A stretch of DNA of 64,000 nucleotides from Legionella geestiana (GTDB taxonomy: Bacteria; Pseudomonadota; Gammaproteobacteria; Legionellales; Legionellaceae). The notes under the pieces are model-generated. The model was given only the letters and a program-made list of their open reading frames with translations. It ran no database searches and had not been told where the DNA came from. The stretch's first letter is position 1. Each line of letters begins with the position of its first letter. The stretch is from the NCBI RefSeq assembly GCF_004571195.1, contig NZ_CP038271.1:1044001-1108000 (forward strand), written 5' to 3'. Positions 49,722 through 59,059 of the stretch are shown in pieces. A program made the translations under genes and the position numbers.

Positions 49722-51644
49722 CTATTCGCGCGTGCCCACCTCATCTGGTGCGATTTCTATCGCATCCTTTCTGGCGCTTTCCTGCTCGGCACTTTCAGGA
49801 GACGCTGATACTGCTGCAGGTTTTGAGACTTCCCAGTCTGCCGGAGCGGAGGGTTCTTTTCCGTCCATGATTTCGCTGATTTGGCCGGCGTCTATGGTTT
49901 CATAGCGTATCAATGCCTTCGCCATGACATGCAGCTTATCCATATTATTTTCAAGAATCGACTGTGCCTGCTTATAGGTTCTGTCAATAATCTGGCGTAC
50001 GGCATCGTCTATCTGCTCTGCGGTTTTATCCGAAACTTCCTTGTGCTGACCGACACTTCTGCCAAGAAACACTTCCGTTTCTTCTTCACCAAAGGTCATC
50101 GGACCCATTTCGGAAAGTCCCCAGGTCTTCACCATCTTACGGGCAATTTCCGTGGCACGCATGATATCGTTGGAAGCACCGGTAGTCACTGCATCTTCCC
50201 CAAACACCAGCATTTCTGCAATGCGCCCGCCAAAGAGGCTGCAAAGCTGGCTTTCAAGACGGCGGCGGCTGTGGCTGTATCGGTCCTGCTCGGGAAGGAA
50301 CATGGTCACGCCAAGGGCTCGGCCACGCGGAATGATGGTTACTTTATAGACGGGGTCATGCTCGGGCACTGACAGGCCGACAATTGCATGTCCCGCTTCG
50401 TGATAGGCCGTGAGTTTCTTCTCGTTTTCATCCATCACCATGGAACGGCGCTCAGCACCCATCATGATTTTATCTTTGGCCTTGTCGAGATCGACCATAG
50501 CAACCGTGCGCTTGTTGGCACGGGCGGCAAAAAGTGCCGCTTCATTCACAAGGTTTGCGAGATCGGCACCGGAAAAACCGGGCGTACCACGTGCAATCGC
50601 GTTCACGTTTACACTCGCTTCGAGCGGCACCTTCTGCAGATGCACCTTGATAATCTGTTCACGGCCACGAATATCCGGCAGCGGCACCACAACCTGTCTG
50701 TCAAATCGTCCTGGACGCAGAAGAGCCGGGTCAAGGACATCCGGGCGGTTCGTTGCGGAGACGACGATAACGCCCTCACTGCCTTCAAAACCGTCCATTT
50801 CTACAAGCAGCTGGTTCAGTGTCTGCTCACGCTCATCGTGTCCGCCGCCGAGGCCTGCGCCCCGGTGACGTCCAACCGCGTCAATCTCGTCAATAAAAAT
50901 AATGCAGGGAGCCTGTTTCTTCGCCTGCTCAAACATGTCGCGCACGCGCGATGCGCCCACGCCGACAAACATTTCTACGAAATCAGAACCTGAAATCGTA
51001 AAAAATGGCACTTTTGCTTCACCCGCCACCGCTCGCGCCAGCAACGTTTTACCGGTTCCAGGAGGGCCGACCAGCAGCACACCACGGGGAATGCGCCCGC
51101 CCAGATTTTGAAACTTGGTAGGATCACGGAGAAAATCAACGAGCTCCTTAACCTCTTCCTTGGCTTCATCAACACCGGCAACATCCGCAAAGGTCACCTT
51201 GACCTGGTCTTCCCCAAGCAGACGGGCACGCGAACGCCCGAAGGACATCGCGCCACGGCCCCCGCCTCCCTGCATCTGGCGCATGAAAAAGACCCATACG
51301 CCGATAAGAAGCAACATCGGAAACCAGTTTATAAAGAGGTGCAACAGGAAGCTTTCCTGCTGTTTTTCCTGACCACTGACATCGACTTTGCTTTTCAAAA
51401 GCTCACCGAGCAGCGCATCGTCACGCATGGGCATGTAGGTCACAAAATGCCGATTGTTTTTAGTCATGCCGCGGATAATTTTGCTGTCTTCAATGGTGAC
51501 AGAATTGATAGCACCCTGATCGACTTCGCGCAGAAACTGGGTATAAGAAATTTTTTCAGCCGCAGGACGGCGGGGGCCAAAATTGCTGAAGACTGATACC
51601 AGCACAATGGCAATCACCAGCCACAGAAACAGATTTTTTACCAT
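49722..51644 (-). CDS. ftsH: ATP-dependent zinc metalloprotease FtsH
   Basis: 640-residue membrane AAA+ protease. Two N-terminal helices ([19 protein letters not shown] and [19 protein letters not shown]) flank a small periplasmic domain. The AAA module has [20 protein letters not shown] and an SRH region. The protease site is [10 protein letters not shown]. The C-terminal tail is acidic. It degrades sigma-32, LpxC-type and damaged membrane proteins in E. coli. ATG at 51644; the TTG at 51653 is rejected. 21 bases before folP. Confidence 0.97.
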   Translation of the reverse strand: MVKNLFLWLVIAIVLVSVFSNFGPRRPAAEKISYTQFLREVDQGAINSVTIEDSKIIRGMTKNNRHFVTYMPMRDDALLGELLKSKVDVSGQEKQQESFLLHLFINWFPMLLLIGVWVFFMRQMQGGGGRGAMSFGRSRARLLGEDQVKVTFADVAGVDEAKEEVKELVDFLRDPTKFQNLGGRIPRGVLLVGPPGTGKTLLARAVAGEAKVPFFTISGSDFVEMFVGVGASRVRDMFEQAKKQAPCIIFIDEIDAVGRHRGAGLGGGHDEREQTLNQLLVEMDGFEGSEGVIVVSATNRPDVLDPALLRPGRFDRQVVVPLPDIRGREQIIKVHLQKVPLEASVNVNAIARGTPGFSGADLANLVNEAALFAARANKRTVAMVDLDKAKDKIMMGAERRSMVMDENEKKLTAYHEAGHAIVGLSVPEHDPVYKVTIIPRGRALGVTMFLPEQDRYSHSRRRLESQLCSLFGGRIAEMLVFGEDAVTTGASNDIMRATEIARKMVKTWGLSEMGPMTFGEEETEVFLGRSVGQHKEVSDKTAEQIDDAVRQIIDRTYKQAQSILENNMDKLHVMAKALIRYETIDAGQISEIMDGKEPSAPADWEVSKPAAVSASPESAEQESARKDAIEIAPDEVGTRE

Positions 51645-51716
51645 ATCATTCAAAGTATTAACCTCATAATCCCGGTATGATATCGGGCCACGAATTCTGG
51701 CCTTACCCTGTCAACG

Positions 51717-52340
51717 TTACACTACTTTGTGTCCCTTCGCCAGCAAATAGGTTTCCCTTGAGCGGGCACGTGATGCTTTTGGCTTGCGGATGACAACCCG
51801 CTCAAATTCAGTGCGGGCATTTTTAACGAGTTCATCAAACCCCGGGCCATGAAAAAGTTTCATCAGCAGGGTGCCACCCGGTTTCAGCATTTCCCGGGCA
51901 AAGTCAAACGCAAGCTCTGCAAGATACATGGCTTTTGGTATATCTACGACGGGCGTACCACTCCAGTTGGGGGCCATATCGGATAATACAAGATCAACCC
52001 CTGCCGCCGGTATCCGCTCGCGCAATGTGGTCAAGACCTCATCGGTAGTAAAATCACCAAGAATACACTCTACATCCCCAATGGCGTCCATCGGGAGAAT
52101 ATCAAGTGCAATGATGCGCCCGCGACCATTCAGACGTTCAGCCACATACTGCGTCCAGCCTCCTGGTGCTGCACCAAGGTCAACAACCACCATCCCCGGT
52201 TTCAAGAGGTGCTCTTTTTCATCGACTTCGCGCAGCTTATAAACGGCACGGGAACGATAGCCCTCTGCCTGCGCCATTTTGACGTAGACATCGTCAAAAT
52301 GCTCCTGCAACCACTTTTTACTGCTTTTAGAACGTGACAT
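51717..52340 (-). CDS. rlmE: 23S rRNA 2'-O-methyltransferase RlmE (FtsJ)
   Basis: 207-residue SAM-dependent methyltransferase for Um2552 of 23S rRNA. KWLQEHFDDVYVKMAQAEGYRSRAVYKLREVDEK is typical, VVVDLGAAPGGWTQYVAERL is the SAM site, and the K-D-K-E catalytic set is consistent (YKL, LVLSDMAPN, LMKLFHGPG, SRETYLLAKG). ATG at 52340; the open frame to 52349 starts with TTG. Divergent from yhbY, as in E. coli. Confidence 0.96.
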   Translation of the reverse strand: MSRSKSSKKWLQEHFDDVYVKMAQAEGYRSRAVYKLREVDEKEHLLKPGMVVVDLGAAPGGWTQYVAERLNGRGRIIALDILPMDAIGDVECILGDFTTDEVLTTLRERIPAAGVDLVLSDMAPNWSGTPVVDIPKAMYLAELAFDFAREMLKPGGTLLMKLFHGPGFDELVKNARTEFERVVIRKPKASRARSRETYLLAKGHKVV

Positions 52341-52444
52341 ACCAGACAACTTTGAGATTTCTTATGCGCATCATACTGAATTTTACTGTTCTTTCCCAGC
52401 AGAACGTGCAATAATTTGCCATTTTAACCAGCAGACTGATTACA

Positions 52445-52789
52445 ATGGACACGTCTTTCAAACAAACTTTAAAAAATCGCGCGCATCATTTGAAACCCGT
52501 CATCCTGCTTGGCGCCAAAGGGCTCACTGAAAACGTCATACAGGAAACCCGAAACGCCCTCCTGACGCATGAACTTATCAAGGTCAAAACACGCGGAATG
52601 GAGCGGGACGATCGCGATGCCTGTATGCAGGCGCTCTGTGAGGCTGTGGAAGCGCAGCTCATACAGCAGACCGGGCACATCGCACTTATCTATCGTGAAA
52701 ATCCTGAGAAGAAAGCAGCCGCCCCCTCACGCAAGGCGCCAGCTGCGAAGCGCCCCAAAATAACTGCACGCGGACGGCGCGCGCCTTAA
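52445..52789 (+). CDS. yhbY: YhbY family RNA-binding protein
   Basis: 114-residue CRM-domain protein associated with pre-50S particles. FKQTLKNRAHHLKPVILLGAKGLTENVIQETRNALLTHELIKVKTRG carries the GxxG-like loop of the family, and QQTGHIALIYREN is the last core strand. An extra C-terminal basic Ala/Lys/Arg-rich tail of about 25 residues makes it longer than the 97-residue E. coli protein and may add RNA affinity. Its last 4 bases overlap the stop of the convergent reductase gene. Confidence 0.93.
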   Translation: MDTSFKQTLKNRAHHLKPVILLGAKGLTENVIQETRNALLTHELIKVKTRGMERDDRDACMQALCEAVEAQLIQQTGHIALIYRENPEKKAAAPSRKAPAAKRPKITARGRRAP

Positions 52790-53541
52790 CCAACGATGCT
52801 GTAACCCGCATCAACAAACAGTGTGTGTCCCTTAATCATTTCCGCTTCAGGGAGGCACAACAGGTAAATCGTATTGGCGACATCCGCGGGGGTCAGGGCG
52901 CGCTCGGACAGGGCGTGCGCCTGGTACTCATCCAGCAGCTGGGTGCGGTTTGGAAAATGTTTGAGCGCGTCTGTATCTACGACCCCCGCCGATACCGTAT
53001 TCACGCTGATACCATCTTCGGCCAGTTCAAGACTCAAACCGCGCACCAGCGCTTCCAGTGCGGCCTTCGAGGCGCCGATGAAGGCATAATTAGGGATAGC
53101 GCGGGACGCTCCAAGACTTGAGAGCGCAATCACCCGCGCGCCGCGCGGCATTAATGACCGACCGGCACGCACCAGATGATTTAAGGCCAGTGCATTCGTT
53201 TCCATACACCAGCGCCAGTGCTTTGTGGTCATCTGCAGCGCAGGCTTCAGCACGCCGCTTGCGGCGTTACTGACCAGAAAATCAAGACGTGGGAAATGGT
53301 TCTGAAACTGCGCGAACATTTCACGCACTGATGCTTCATCCGCGACATTCGCCTGCAGTGCCACGGCCTTTTGACCCAGGGCTTCAATCTCGGCCACAAG
53401 ACGCTCAGCCTCATCCGAACTGTTATAATAGACAATCGCCACATCACAGCCGGCATCTGCCAGTTTCAGAGCTGTCGCCCGGCCAATTCCGCGGGCGCCG
53501 CCCGTTATCAGTGCCACTTTGCCTGCAAATACGTCCGCCAT
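52786..53541 (-). CDS. Enoyl-ACP reductase, FabL-like short-chain dehydrogenase
   Basis: 251-residue Rossmann-fold oxidoreductase. The cofactor loop is TGGARGIGRATA. VSNAASGVLKP, SLGASRAIPNYAFIGASKAALEALVR and VVDTDALKHFPNR match the pattern I know from Bacillus subtilis FabL, the NADPH-dependent enoyl-ACP reductase, better than the pattern of FabG or FabI. It could also be a FabG-like or secondary-metabolite reductase. ATG at 53541. It is divergent from the MFS gene and converges on yhbY. It is probably cytoplasmic and acts in fatty-acid elongation. Confidence 0.72.
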   Translation of the reverse strand: MADVFAGKVALITGGARGIGRATALKLADAGCDVAIVYYNSSDEAERLVAEIEALGQKAVALQANVADEASVREMFAQFQNHFPRLDFLVSNAASGVLKPALQMTTKHWRWCMETNALALNHLVRAGRSLMPRGARVIALSSLGASRAIPNYAFIGASKAALEALVRGLSLELAEDGISVNTVSAGVVDTDALKHFPNRTQLLDEYQAHALSERALTPADVANTIYLLCLPEAEMIKGHTLFVDAGYSIVG

Positions 53542-53671
53542 TGCGATTCCTGCCAGTAAAAAATGCGGTCAAGCTACAATGAAGGCATGGATGTGTCAAC
53601 TGCCCCTTGTATCAAACGCCCAGTCTTTGTACCATTTGCCAAAACCGGATAATCCTGCGAGCAACCCGCGC

Positions 53672-54877
53672 ATGCAACCGCACACACAGCAAACCCCATG
53701 GGCTTCTGCCATTCTGCCCATTGCCTCAATTTTTTCGTTCCGCATGCTCGGACTCTTCATGCTCATCCCGGTTTTTACCGTCTACGCCGGACAATTGCGG
53801 GGTAATACGCCTTTTCTTGCCGGGCTTGCGCTCGGCGCTTATGGCCTTGCTCAGGGACTGCTGCAAATGCCCTTTGGCATTTTGTCGGATTATTTTGGCC
53901 GCAAGCCTCTGCTGACCATTGGCCTCATACTTTTTGCGCTTGGGAGCCTCATTGGAGTTTTTTCCGATTCCATCTACGGCGTGCTCCTCGCGCGAATCCT
54001 CCAGGGTACCGGCGCCATCGGCAGTGTACTGACGGCCTTGCTTGCGGACCTGACCCCCGCCTCAGAACGCACAAAAGCCATGGCAGTCATTGGCATTACG
54101 ATTGGCGTCTCATTCAGCCTTGCCATGGTGACAAGCCCGGCCATCGCACAATATTCAGGACTTTCCGGCATTTTCGCCACCACCTTTGGGCTGGCCGTCT
54201 GCGGACTGCTGATGCTGCACCTTGTCGTCCCTACACCACCGCCAATCCCAAAGAACAGTGCGCCATTCACGGCGTTGCTCGCAGAAGTCGTGCGTATTCC
54301 AGCACTTCAGCGCCTTAACGCCGGCATTTTTATCCAGCATCTGATACTGACCTCGACTTTTTACGTTATCCCCATGCTCTTGAAGCATGCAGAGACTGCC
54401 AATGCCGCTGGGGCCTCATGGCGCATCTATCTGCCACTGGTCACCGGCTCCTTTCTCGCCATGCTCCCGCTTATCTATCTTGCTGAACGCAAAGGATACA
54501 TGCGAAAAGTCTTTCCAGGATGCGTGCTCACTACGGCGCTTTGTCAGATTGGCATGGCGCTGACAAGCACTTTTGGCCTGCCCCTCATTACTGCGCTTTT
54601 CGTTTATTTCATCTGCTTTAATTTTCTCGAGGCGAGCCTGCCCTCGCTCATTTCGCGCGAGGCTGAAACTCGCGTTCGCGGAAGTGCCATGGGCGTTTAT
54701 TCAAGCTGCCAGTTTCTCGGCATTTTTGCAGGCGGAACCCTTGCCGGTATGGTTTATGGCTATTTTGGAACCCATGGCATTTTCATCATGAACGGCATTT
54801 TTGGGCTGCTCTGGGCGGTCATCGCACGCAAGGCCGGCACCCCTCAGGTGGTTTTGGACAGAAAAATAGGCTTATAA
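53672..54877 (+). CDS. MFS transporter, YajR-like
   Basis: 401-residue 12-helix major facilitator. [23 protein letters not shown] and [29 protein letters not shown] (motif A) closely follow the YajR pattern, and [35 protein letters not shown] is motif B/C. Unlike E. coli YajR it lacks the C-terminal cytoplasmic YAM domain and ends soon after helix 12. It is probably a proton-driven exporter; the substrate is unknown. The start at 53672 is less certain because longer in-frame starts exist with no good ribosome-binding site. Confidence 0.82.
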   Translation: MQPHTQQTPWASAILPIASIFSFRMLGLFMLIPVFTVYAGQLRGNTPFLAGLALGAYGLAQGLLQMPFGILSDYFGRKPLLTIGLILFALGSLIGVFSDSIYGVLLARILQGTGAIGSVLTALLADLTPASERTKAMAVIGITIGVSFSLAMVTSPAIAQYSGLSGIFATTFGLAVCGLLMLHLVVPTPPPIPKNSAPFTALLAEVVRIPALQRLNAGIFIQHLILTSTFYVIPMLLKHAETANAAGASWRIYLPLVTGSFLAMLPLIYLAERKGYMRKVFPGCVLTTALCQIGMALTSTFGLPLITALFVYFICFNFLEASLPSLISREAETRVRGSAMGVYSSCQFLGIFAGGTLAGMVYGYFGTHGIFIMNGIFGLLWAVIARKAGTPQVVLDRKIGL

Positions 54878-54911
54878 TCGCACATTACAATTTAAATCAG
54901 TGGAGAGCATC

Positions 54912-55388
54912 ATGGCACGCGGGATTAACAAGGTCATACTTATCGGCAATATTGGCGGCGACCCGGAAGTTCGGTATATGCCCAATGGAAACGCGGTCGC
55001 CACCCTTTCGGTTGCCACCAGTGAAGCCTGGAAAGACAAACAAACTGGCGAGCGTCAGGAGCGCACGGAATGGCATCGCGTTGTCTGCTTCAACCGCCTT
55101 GGTGAAATTGCCGGAGAATATCTGCGAAAGGGCAGTAAAGTTTATGTTGAAGGCAGCCTGCGCACCCGAAAATGGCAGGACCAGCAGGGCCAGGAACGCT
55201 ACACGACCGAGATTGTTGCGGCTGAACTGCAGATGCTCGATGGCAAAGGCGGGGCCTCTGGCGCGTTTGACGACCAGGGCACCATGGGTGCTCCGGCACC
55301 TCAGCAGGCCTCCCGCCGTCCTCAGGCATCGGCACCCGCAAGTGCTGAAAATGCCTTTGATGAACTGGACGATGATATCCCGTTCTAA
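54912..55388 (+). CDS. ssb: Single-stranded DNA-binding protein
   Basis: 158-residue SSB. The OB fold is [39 protein letters not shown] through [37 protein letters not shown] Gln/Ala/Pro-rich linker follows, then the acidic tip DDDIPF that recruits replication and repair proteins. ATG at 54912 with GGAGAG upstream. A TATAAT at 54873-54878, in the MFS gene end, is a possible -10. The following hairpin terminates it. Confidence 0.97.
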   Translation: MARGINKVILIGNIGGDPEVRYMPNGNAVATLSVATSEAWKDKQTGERQERTEWHRVVCFNRLGEIAGEYLRKGSKVYVEGSLRTRKWQDQQGQERYTTEIVAAELQMLDGKGGASGAFDDQGTMGAPAPQQASRRPQASAPASAENAFDELDDDIPF

Positions 55389-55394
55389 AGACCT

Positions 55395-55440
55395 GCATGT
55401 CTGCCGCCCGCGAAACCATCGGTGCGGCAGACATGCGTTT
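55395..55440 (+). terminator. ssb terminator
   Basis: GCATGTCTGCCGC (55395-55407) pairs perfectly with GCGGCAGACATGC (55424-55436), followed by GTTTTGCATTTT. It ends 58 bases before the fni start. Confidence 0.8.
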
Positions 55441-55466
55441 TGCATTTTGCACATTTGTGCTAAAAT
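55439..55466 (+). promoter_or_regulatory. Putative promoter of the mevalonate cluster
   Basis: TTTGCA (55439-55444) and TAAAAT (55461-55466) with 16-base spacing, starting in the tail of the ssb terminator and about 34 bases before the fni start. Confidence 0.38.
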
Positions 55467-55499
55467 TGAACCCGTTTTCTCCAATAGCCAGAACTCACC

Positions 55500-56534
55500 A
55501 TGCAGGACACGCTTCAACAGTTTGAGCAGCGCAAACGCGACCACATCGCCCTTGCCCTTATGCCTGAGAATGAGGCGCGTGAATGGAATGCGCTCGATGC
55601 TATCCGCCTGCGCCATGAAGCACTGCCAGAACTCGACTTTGACGAGCTTGCATTAACGACAACCCGTTTCGGCCAGACTGTCAGCACGCCTTTGCTGGTC
55701 AGCTCCATGACCGCCGGACATCGGGATGCCGCGCGTGTCAACCGCCATCTGATGGAAGCCTGTTCCATACGCGGCTGGGCCATGGGAGTCGGCTCACAAC
55801 GGCGTGAACTGACTGATACCGCTGCTGCGGCCGAATGGGCGTCTCTTGTTCGCGACTTTCCAAATGTCGCGCGCTTTGGCAACCTTGGCATTGCCCAGCT
55901 GATTGTGACCCCCATCGTAGAGGTGGAGCGCCTTGTCGACAATCTTGAAGCCAGCGCTTTTATTATTCACTGTAATCCGCTGCAGGAGTGCATTCAGCCT
56001 GAAGGCACCCCTTCTTTTCGCGGCGCCCTTGAGGCGGTCAAACGTCTCGCGCATGCTCTGCCAGTACCAGTAATTGTGAAGGAAACCGGCTGCGGTTTTT
56101 CAGCAGACACCTTGAAGCGTCTCGCAGACACCGCTATTGCTGCTGTTGATGTCAGCGGACTTGGCGGCACACACTGGGGACGGATTGAAAGTCACCGTAC
56201 CGGGGATGACGCTCGGCGTACAGCCGCAGGAGCGGCCTTTCGCGACTGGGGCATTGATACCGTGAGCAGCCTGCGTGCGGCTGTCGAGAGTGGTATGCCG
56301 TATGAAGTCTGGGGCTCTGGCGGTGTACGTCACGGTCTTGATGTTGCACGACTTCTCGCACTGGGGGCCAGCACCGTTGGTCTCGCAAAACCGATGCTGG
56401 AGCCCGCCCTTTCCAGTGTAGAAGCGGTTTGCGAGTGCATGGAAGCCACTGAATATGCGCTCAAAGTCGCCATGTTTTGTACAGGAAGCGCTACGATTTC
56501 CATGCTTCGGGGGAAATATGCCATTGAACGATGA
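55500..56534 (+). CDS. fni: Type 2 isopentenyl-diphosphate delta-isomerase
   Basis: 344-residue FMN-dependent isomerase interconverting IPP and DMAPP. Markers: RKRDHIALAL near the start, LLVSSMTAG, AMGVGSQRREL, the active-site NPLQECIQPEGTPSFRG, VKETGCGFS, VDVSGLGGTHWGRIE and the late flavin-binding GSGGVRHGLDVARLLALGAS. First gene of the mevalonate cluster; mvaA overlaps its end by 17 bases. This type is unrelated to the Nudix-type Idi of E. coli. Confidence 0.95.
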   Translation: MQDTLQQFEQRKRDHIALALMPENEAREWNALDAIRLRHEALPELDFDELALTTTRFGQTVSTPLLVSSMTAGHRDAARVNRHLMEACSIRGWAMGVGSQRRELTDTAAAAEWASLVRDFPNVARFGNLGIAQLIVTPIVEVERLVDNLEASAFIIHCNPLQECIQPEGTPSFRGALEAVKRLAHALPVPVIVKETGCGFSADTLKRLADTAIAAVDVSGLGGTHWGRIESHRTGDDARRTAAGAAFRDWGIDTVSSLRAAVESGMPYEVWGSGGVRHGLDVARLLALGASTVGLAKPMLEPALSSVEAVCECMEATEYALKVAMFCTGSATISMLRGKYAIER

Positions 56535-57813
56535 AGCCCGCGCCCTTTTTTCCGGGTTTTCAAAACTCACCCGTGAAGAGCGCTATGCGCGGCTCATGGC
56601 AATGGGGGCACTGACGGCAGAAGATGTTCAGTTCCTCGAGAATGGCGCTGTCAAGGACATCAGCCTTGGCGAGAAATTTATTGAGAATGTCATCGGTTAT
56701 TTTCAGCTGCCACTGGGGGTTGCCACCCATTTTTGCATTGATGGCGTGGAGCGGGTCATTCCACTTGCCGTGGAAGAAACTTCTATCATCGCGGCTCTTT
56801 CCAAAACGGCCAAATGGATTCACCAGCATGGCAGTATCACCACCAGCCACGCCGGAGAATGTATTCTCGGGCAGATTCAATTTGCAAAAATCCCCGATTT
56901 TGAGCGATTTTCACGGATTTTTAACGACAATAAGCACTTTTTAATCGAACTTGCCAATAAGGACGCGGCCGCAGGAATGGTCGCACGAGGCGGGGGAGTC
57001 AGGGACATGTGCATTCGCAGACTTTCACGCGAAGACGGTGGCATCATGGCGGTGATTCATCTGACCCTGAACAGCTGTGACGCGATGGGTGCAAACTGCA
57101 TCAATCAGGTGCTTGAATTCTTAAGTGGCCCGATTGAACGGCTGACCGGCGAGCGGGCCAGCATGTGCATTCTTTCGAACCTCAACGATGAAAAGCTCGC
57201 ATCGGCCCGAGTGGAACTGCGTGGCATCGACCCGGAGCTTGGGGCGCGCATTGAAGAAGCCTCGCGCTTTGCGGAAATGGACCCCTACCGTGCCGCCACC
57301 CACAACAAGGGCATCATGAACGGTATCGATCCGGTCTTGATTGCTACCGGCAACGACTGGCGTGCGGTTGAGGCAGGGGTGCATGCGTTTGCGGCACGCT
57401 TTGGCCAGTATCAGTCGCTGTCGCGCTGGCGTTATCAGAATCACACGCTGACCGGCACCCTTACAGCACCTCTGGTCGCCGGGATTGTAGGTGGCGTAAC
57501 TGCAACGCATCCAACAGCGCAAATGTGCCTTCGCATGTTAAACGTTGAATCAGCCGAGATGCTGTCACGGATTCTTGCGGCTGTAGGGCTCGTGCAAAAC
57601 CTGGGCGCTCTGCGCGCACTGTGCACTGAAGGCATTATTCAGGGGCACATGAAGCTGCACATCGATAACCTGATACTGGCTGCCGGCGCCAGTGAGCAGG
57701 AGCGCCCTCTGCTCAAATTCCGCATGCAGCAATGGCTGGTAACGCACCGGCGCATCAGTCTGAGTCATGCGCAGCATCTGCTGCATGAAGTGCGAACGGC
57801 GCAAACGGCATGA
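56518..57813 (+). CDS. mvaA: Hydroxymethylglutaryl-CoA reductase, class II
   Basis: 431-residue soluble class II HMG-CoA reductase making mevalonate. The catalytic Glu lies in ENVIGYFQLPLGVATHF, the Lys in SNLNDEKLAS, and SCDAMGANCINQV is the Asp/Ala/Met/Gly signature; the late His is in QGHMKLH. No membrane domain. ATG at 56518 has GGGGGA upstream and lies within the end of fni. The stop overlaps the kinase start (ATGA). Gammaproteobacteria normally use the non-mevalonate route, and Legionella and Coxiella are known exceptions. Confidence 0.95.
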   Translation: MPLNDEARALFSGFSKLTREERYARLMAMGALTAEDVQFLENGAVKDISLGEKFIENVIGYFQLPLGVATHFCIDGVERVIPLAVEETSIIAALSKTAKWIHQHGSITTSHAGECILGQIQFAKIPDFERFSRIFNDNKHFLIELANKDAAAGMVARGGGVRDMCIRRLSREDGGIMAVIHLTLNSCDAMGANCINQVLEFLSGPIERLTGERASMCILSNLNDEKLASARVELRGIDPELGARIEEASRFAEMDPYRAATHNKGIMNGIDPVLIATGNDWRAVEAGVHAFAARFGQYQSLSRWRYQNHTLTGTLTAPLVAGIVGGVTATHPTAQMCLRMLNVESAEMLSRILAAVGLVQNLGALRALCTEGIIQGHMKLHIDNLILAAGASEQERPLLKFRMQQWLVTHRRISLSHAQHLLHEVRTAQTA

Positions 57814-58682
57814 AGCGCTTCATTCCCGCCAAAACCTTTTTGAGTGGCGAGTACGTGGCGCTTAAAGGTGGGCCGGCTGTTATTTTGACCACTACACCCT
57901 GTTTTGAAGTCACACAGACCGAAGATGTTCGGGAGTCCAATCTTCATCCGTCCTCTCCGGCCGGGCGTTATCTGCAGGCCCTTGGCGATAAAGGCGTTCA
58001 TTTTTACGATCCCTATCAGGGGCTCGGCGGTCTTGGCGCATCGAGTGCACAATTTGTTGGTGTGTACCAGGGCAAACATGCGCGAGTCGATGATGGCCGG
58101 CTTCTCGAAGCGTATTTTGATGCCGCCTGGCAGGGAACTGGCGCACGTCCAAGTGGCTATGACGTGCTCGCACAGGCACGCTCTGGTTGTGTGTGTATTC
58201 ACCGAAATGCAGGGGTGATTGAGCACATGCCGTGGCCATTCACGGAAATTGGCTTTGTCATTGTGCACACTGGAAAAAAGCTCGCTACGCACACGCATCT
58301 AGAGTCACTGGAGACACTTGACTACTCGCATCTTGATGCGGCGGCACTGGCAGTTTTTAATGCCTTTCGCACGGCAAACGCAGCTGCACTGCCTGAAGCG
58401 GTTAATGCGTTTCAGGAGGCGCTGACTCAGTCGGCACTTACTGCCCCACACAGCCTGCAGGCGCTTAATACGCTCGGCATATATCCCGAAGTACTGGCGG
58501 CCAAAGCCTGTGGTGCGATGGGTGCTGATACCCTGTTGCTGTTGACAGCGGCGCATACCGAGCAATCGCTTGGCAGACAACTGGCAGAAAAAGGATGGAA
58601 TGTCCTTGCTACGCGGCAGAATTTGTTTAACATTGACACAACAACCGTGAAAGCTGAAAATATTTACAGCAAATCCACTTGA
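57810..58682 (+). CDS. GHMP kinase of the mevalonate pathway
   Basis: 290-residue GHMP-superfamily kinase. KTFLSGEYVALKGGPAVIL is the opening strand pair, GLGGLGASSAQFVG is the ATP-binding glycine/serine loop, PSGYDVLAQ holds the likely catalytic Asp, and AKACGAMGADTLLLL is the third motif in diverged form. It fits mevalonate or phosphomevalonate kinase. I cannot tell which; the short loops and SGYDV favour phosphomevalonate kinase slightly. It is translationally coupled to mvaA. A promoter for the tRNA genes appears to overlap its stop codon. Confidence 0.8.
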   Translation: MKRFIPAKTFLSGEYVALKGGPAVILTTTPCFEVTQTEDVRESNLHPSSPAGRYLQALGDKGVHFYDPYQGLGGLGASSAQFVGVYQGKHARVDDGRLLEAYFDAAWQGTGARPSGYDVLAQARSGCVCIHRNAGVIEHMPWPFTEIGFVIVHTGKKLATHTHLESLETLDYSHLDAAALAVFNAFRTANAAALPEAVNAFQEALTQSALTAPHSLQALNTLGIYPEVLAAKACGAMGADTLLLLTAAHTEQSLGRQLAEKGWNVLATRQNLFNIDTTTVKAENIYSKST

Positions 58683-58706
58683 ATTTTTGCACCAATCAGT
58701 TATCAT
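58679..58706 (+). promoter_or_regulatory. Putative promoter of the tRNA cluster
   Basis: TTGAAT (58679-58684) and TATCAT (58701-58706) with 16-base spacing, just before the first tRNA-Lys at 58719 and overlapping the kinase stop codon. Confidence 0.4.
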
Positions 58707-58718
58707 TTCACCCTCTTT

Positions 58719-58794
58719 GGGCCGTTAGCTCAGTCGGTAGAGCAGTGGGCTTTTAACCCATGTGTCATAGGTTCGACCCCTATACGGCCCACCA
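58719..58794 (+). tRNA. tRNA-Lys (TTT), copy 1
   Basis: 76-nt cloverleaf beginning GGGCCGTTAGCTCAGTCGGT, anticodon TTT in loop CTTTTAA, T-arm GGTTCGACCCC and encoded CCA. Identical to copy 2. Confidence 0.97.
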
Positions 58795-58840
58795 TTATTG
58801 GATGCAGCTCCATAATGGCGGAGAAAAACATGCTGCAAAC

Positions 58841-58916
58841 GGGCCGTTAGCTCAGTCGGTAGAGCAGTGGGCTTTTAACCCATGTGTCATAGGTTCGACC
58901 CCTATACGGCCCACCA
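58841..58916 (+). tRNA. tRNA-Lys (TTT), copy 2
   Basis: Identical 76-nt repeat of the first tRNA-Lys, 46 bases downstream, so a recent or homogenised tandem duplication. Anticodon TTT, CCA encoded. Confidence 0.97.
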
Positions 58917-58952
58917 CCCTCACGGGAAGATACACCGAATACACATCTCCAT

Positions 58953-59029
58953 GCGCTCGTAGCTCAGCTGGATAGAGTACTTGGCTTCGAACCAAGGTGT
59001 CGGGGGTTCGAGTCCCTCCGAGCGCGCCA
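58953..59029 (+). tRNA. tRNA-Arg (TCG)
   Basis: 77-nt tRNA, acceptor GCGCTCG/CGAGCGC, anticodon stem CTTGG/CCAAG with loop CTTCGAA, so anticodon TCG. CCA is encoded. An ISL3 element is inserted 31 bases past its end. Confidence 0.95.
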
Positions 59030-59059
59030 TATAAAATCAAGTACTTAGCTATGATTTTT

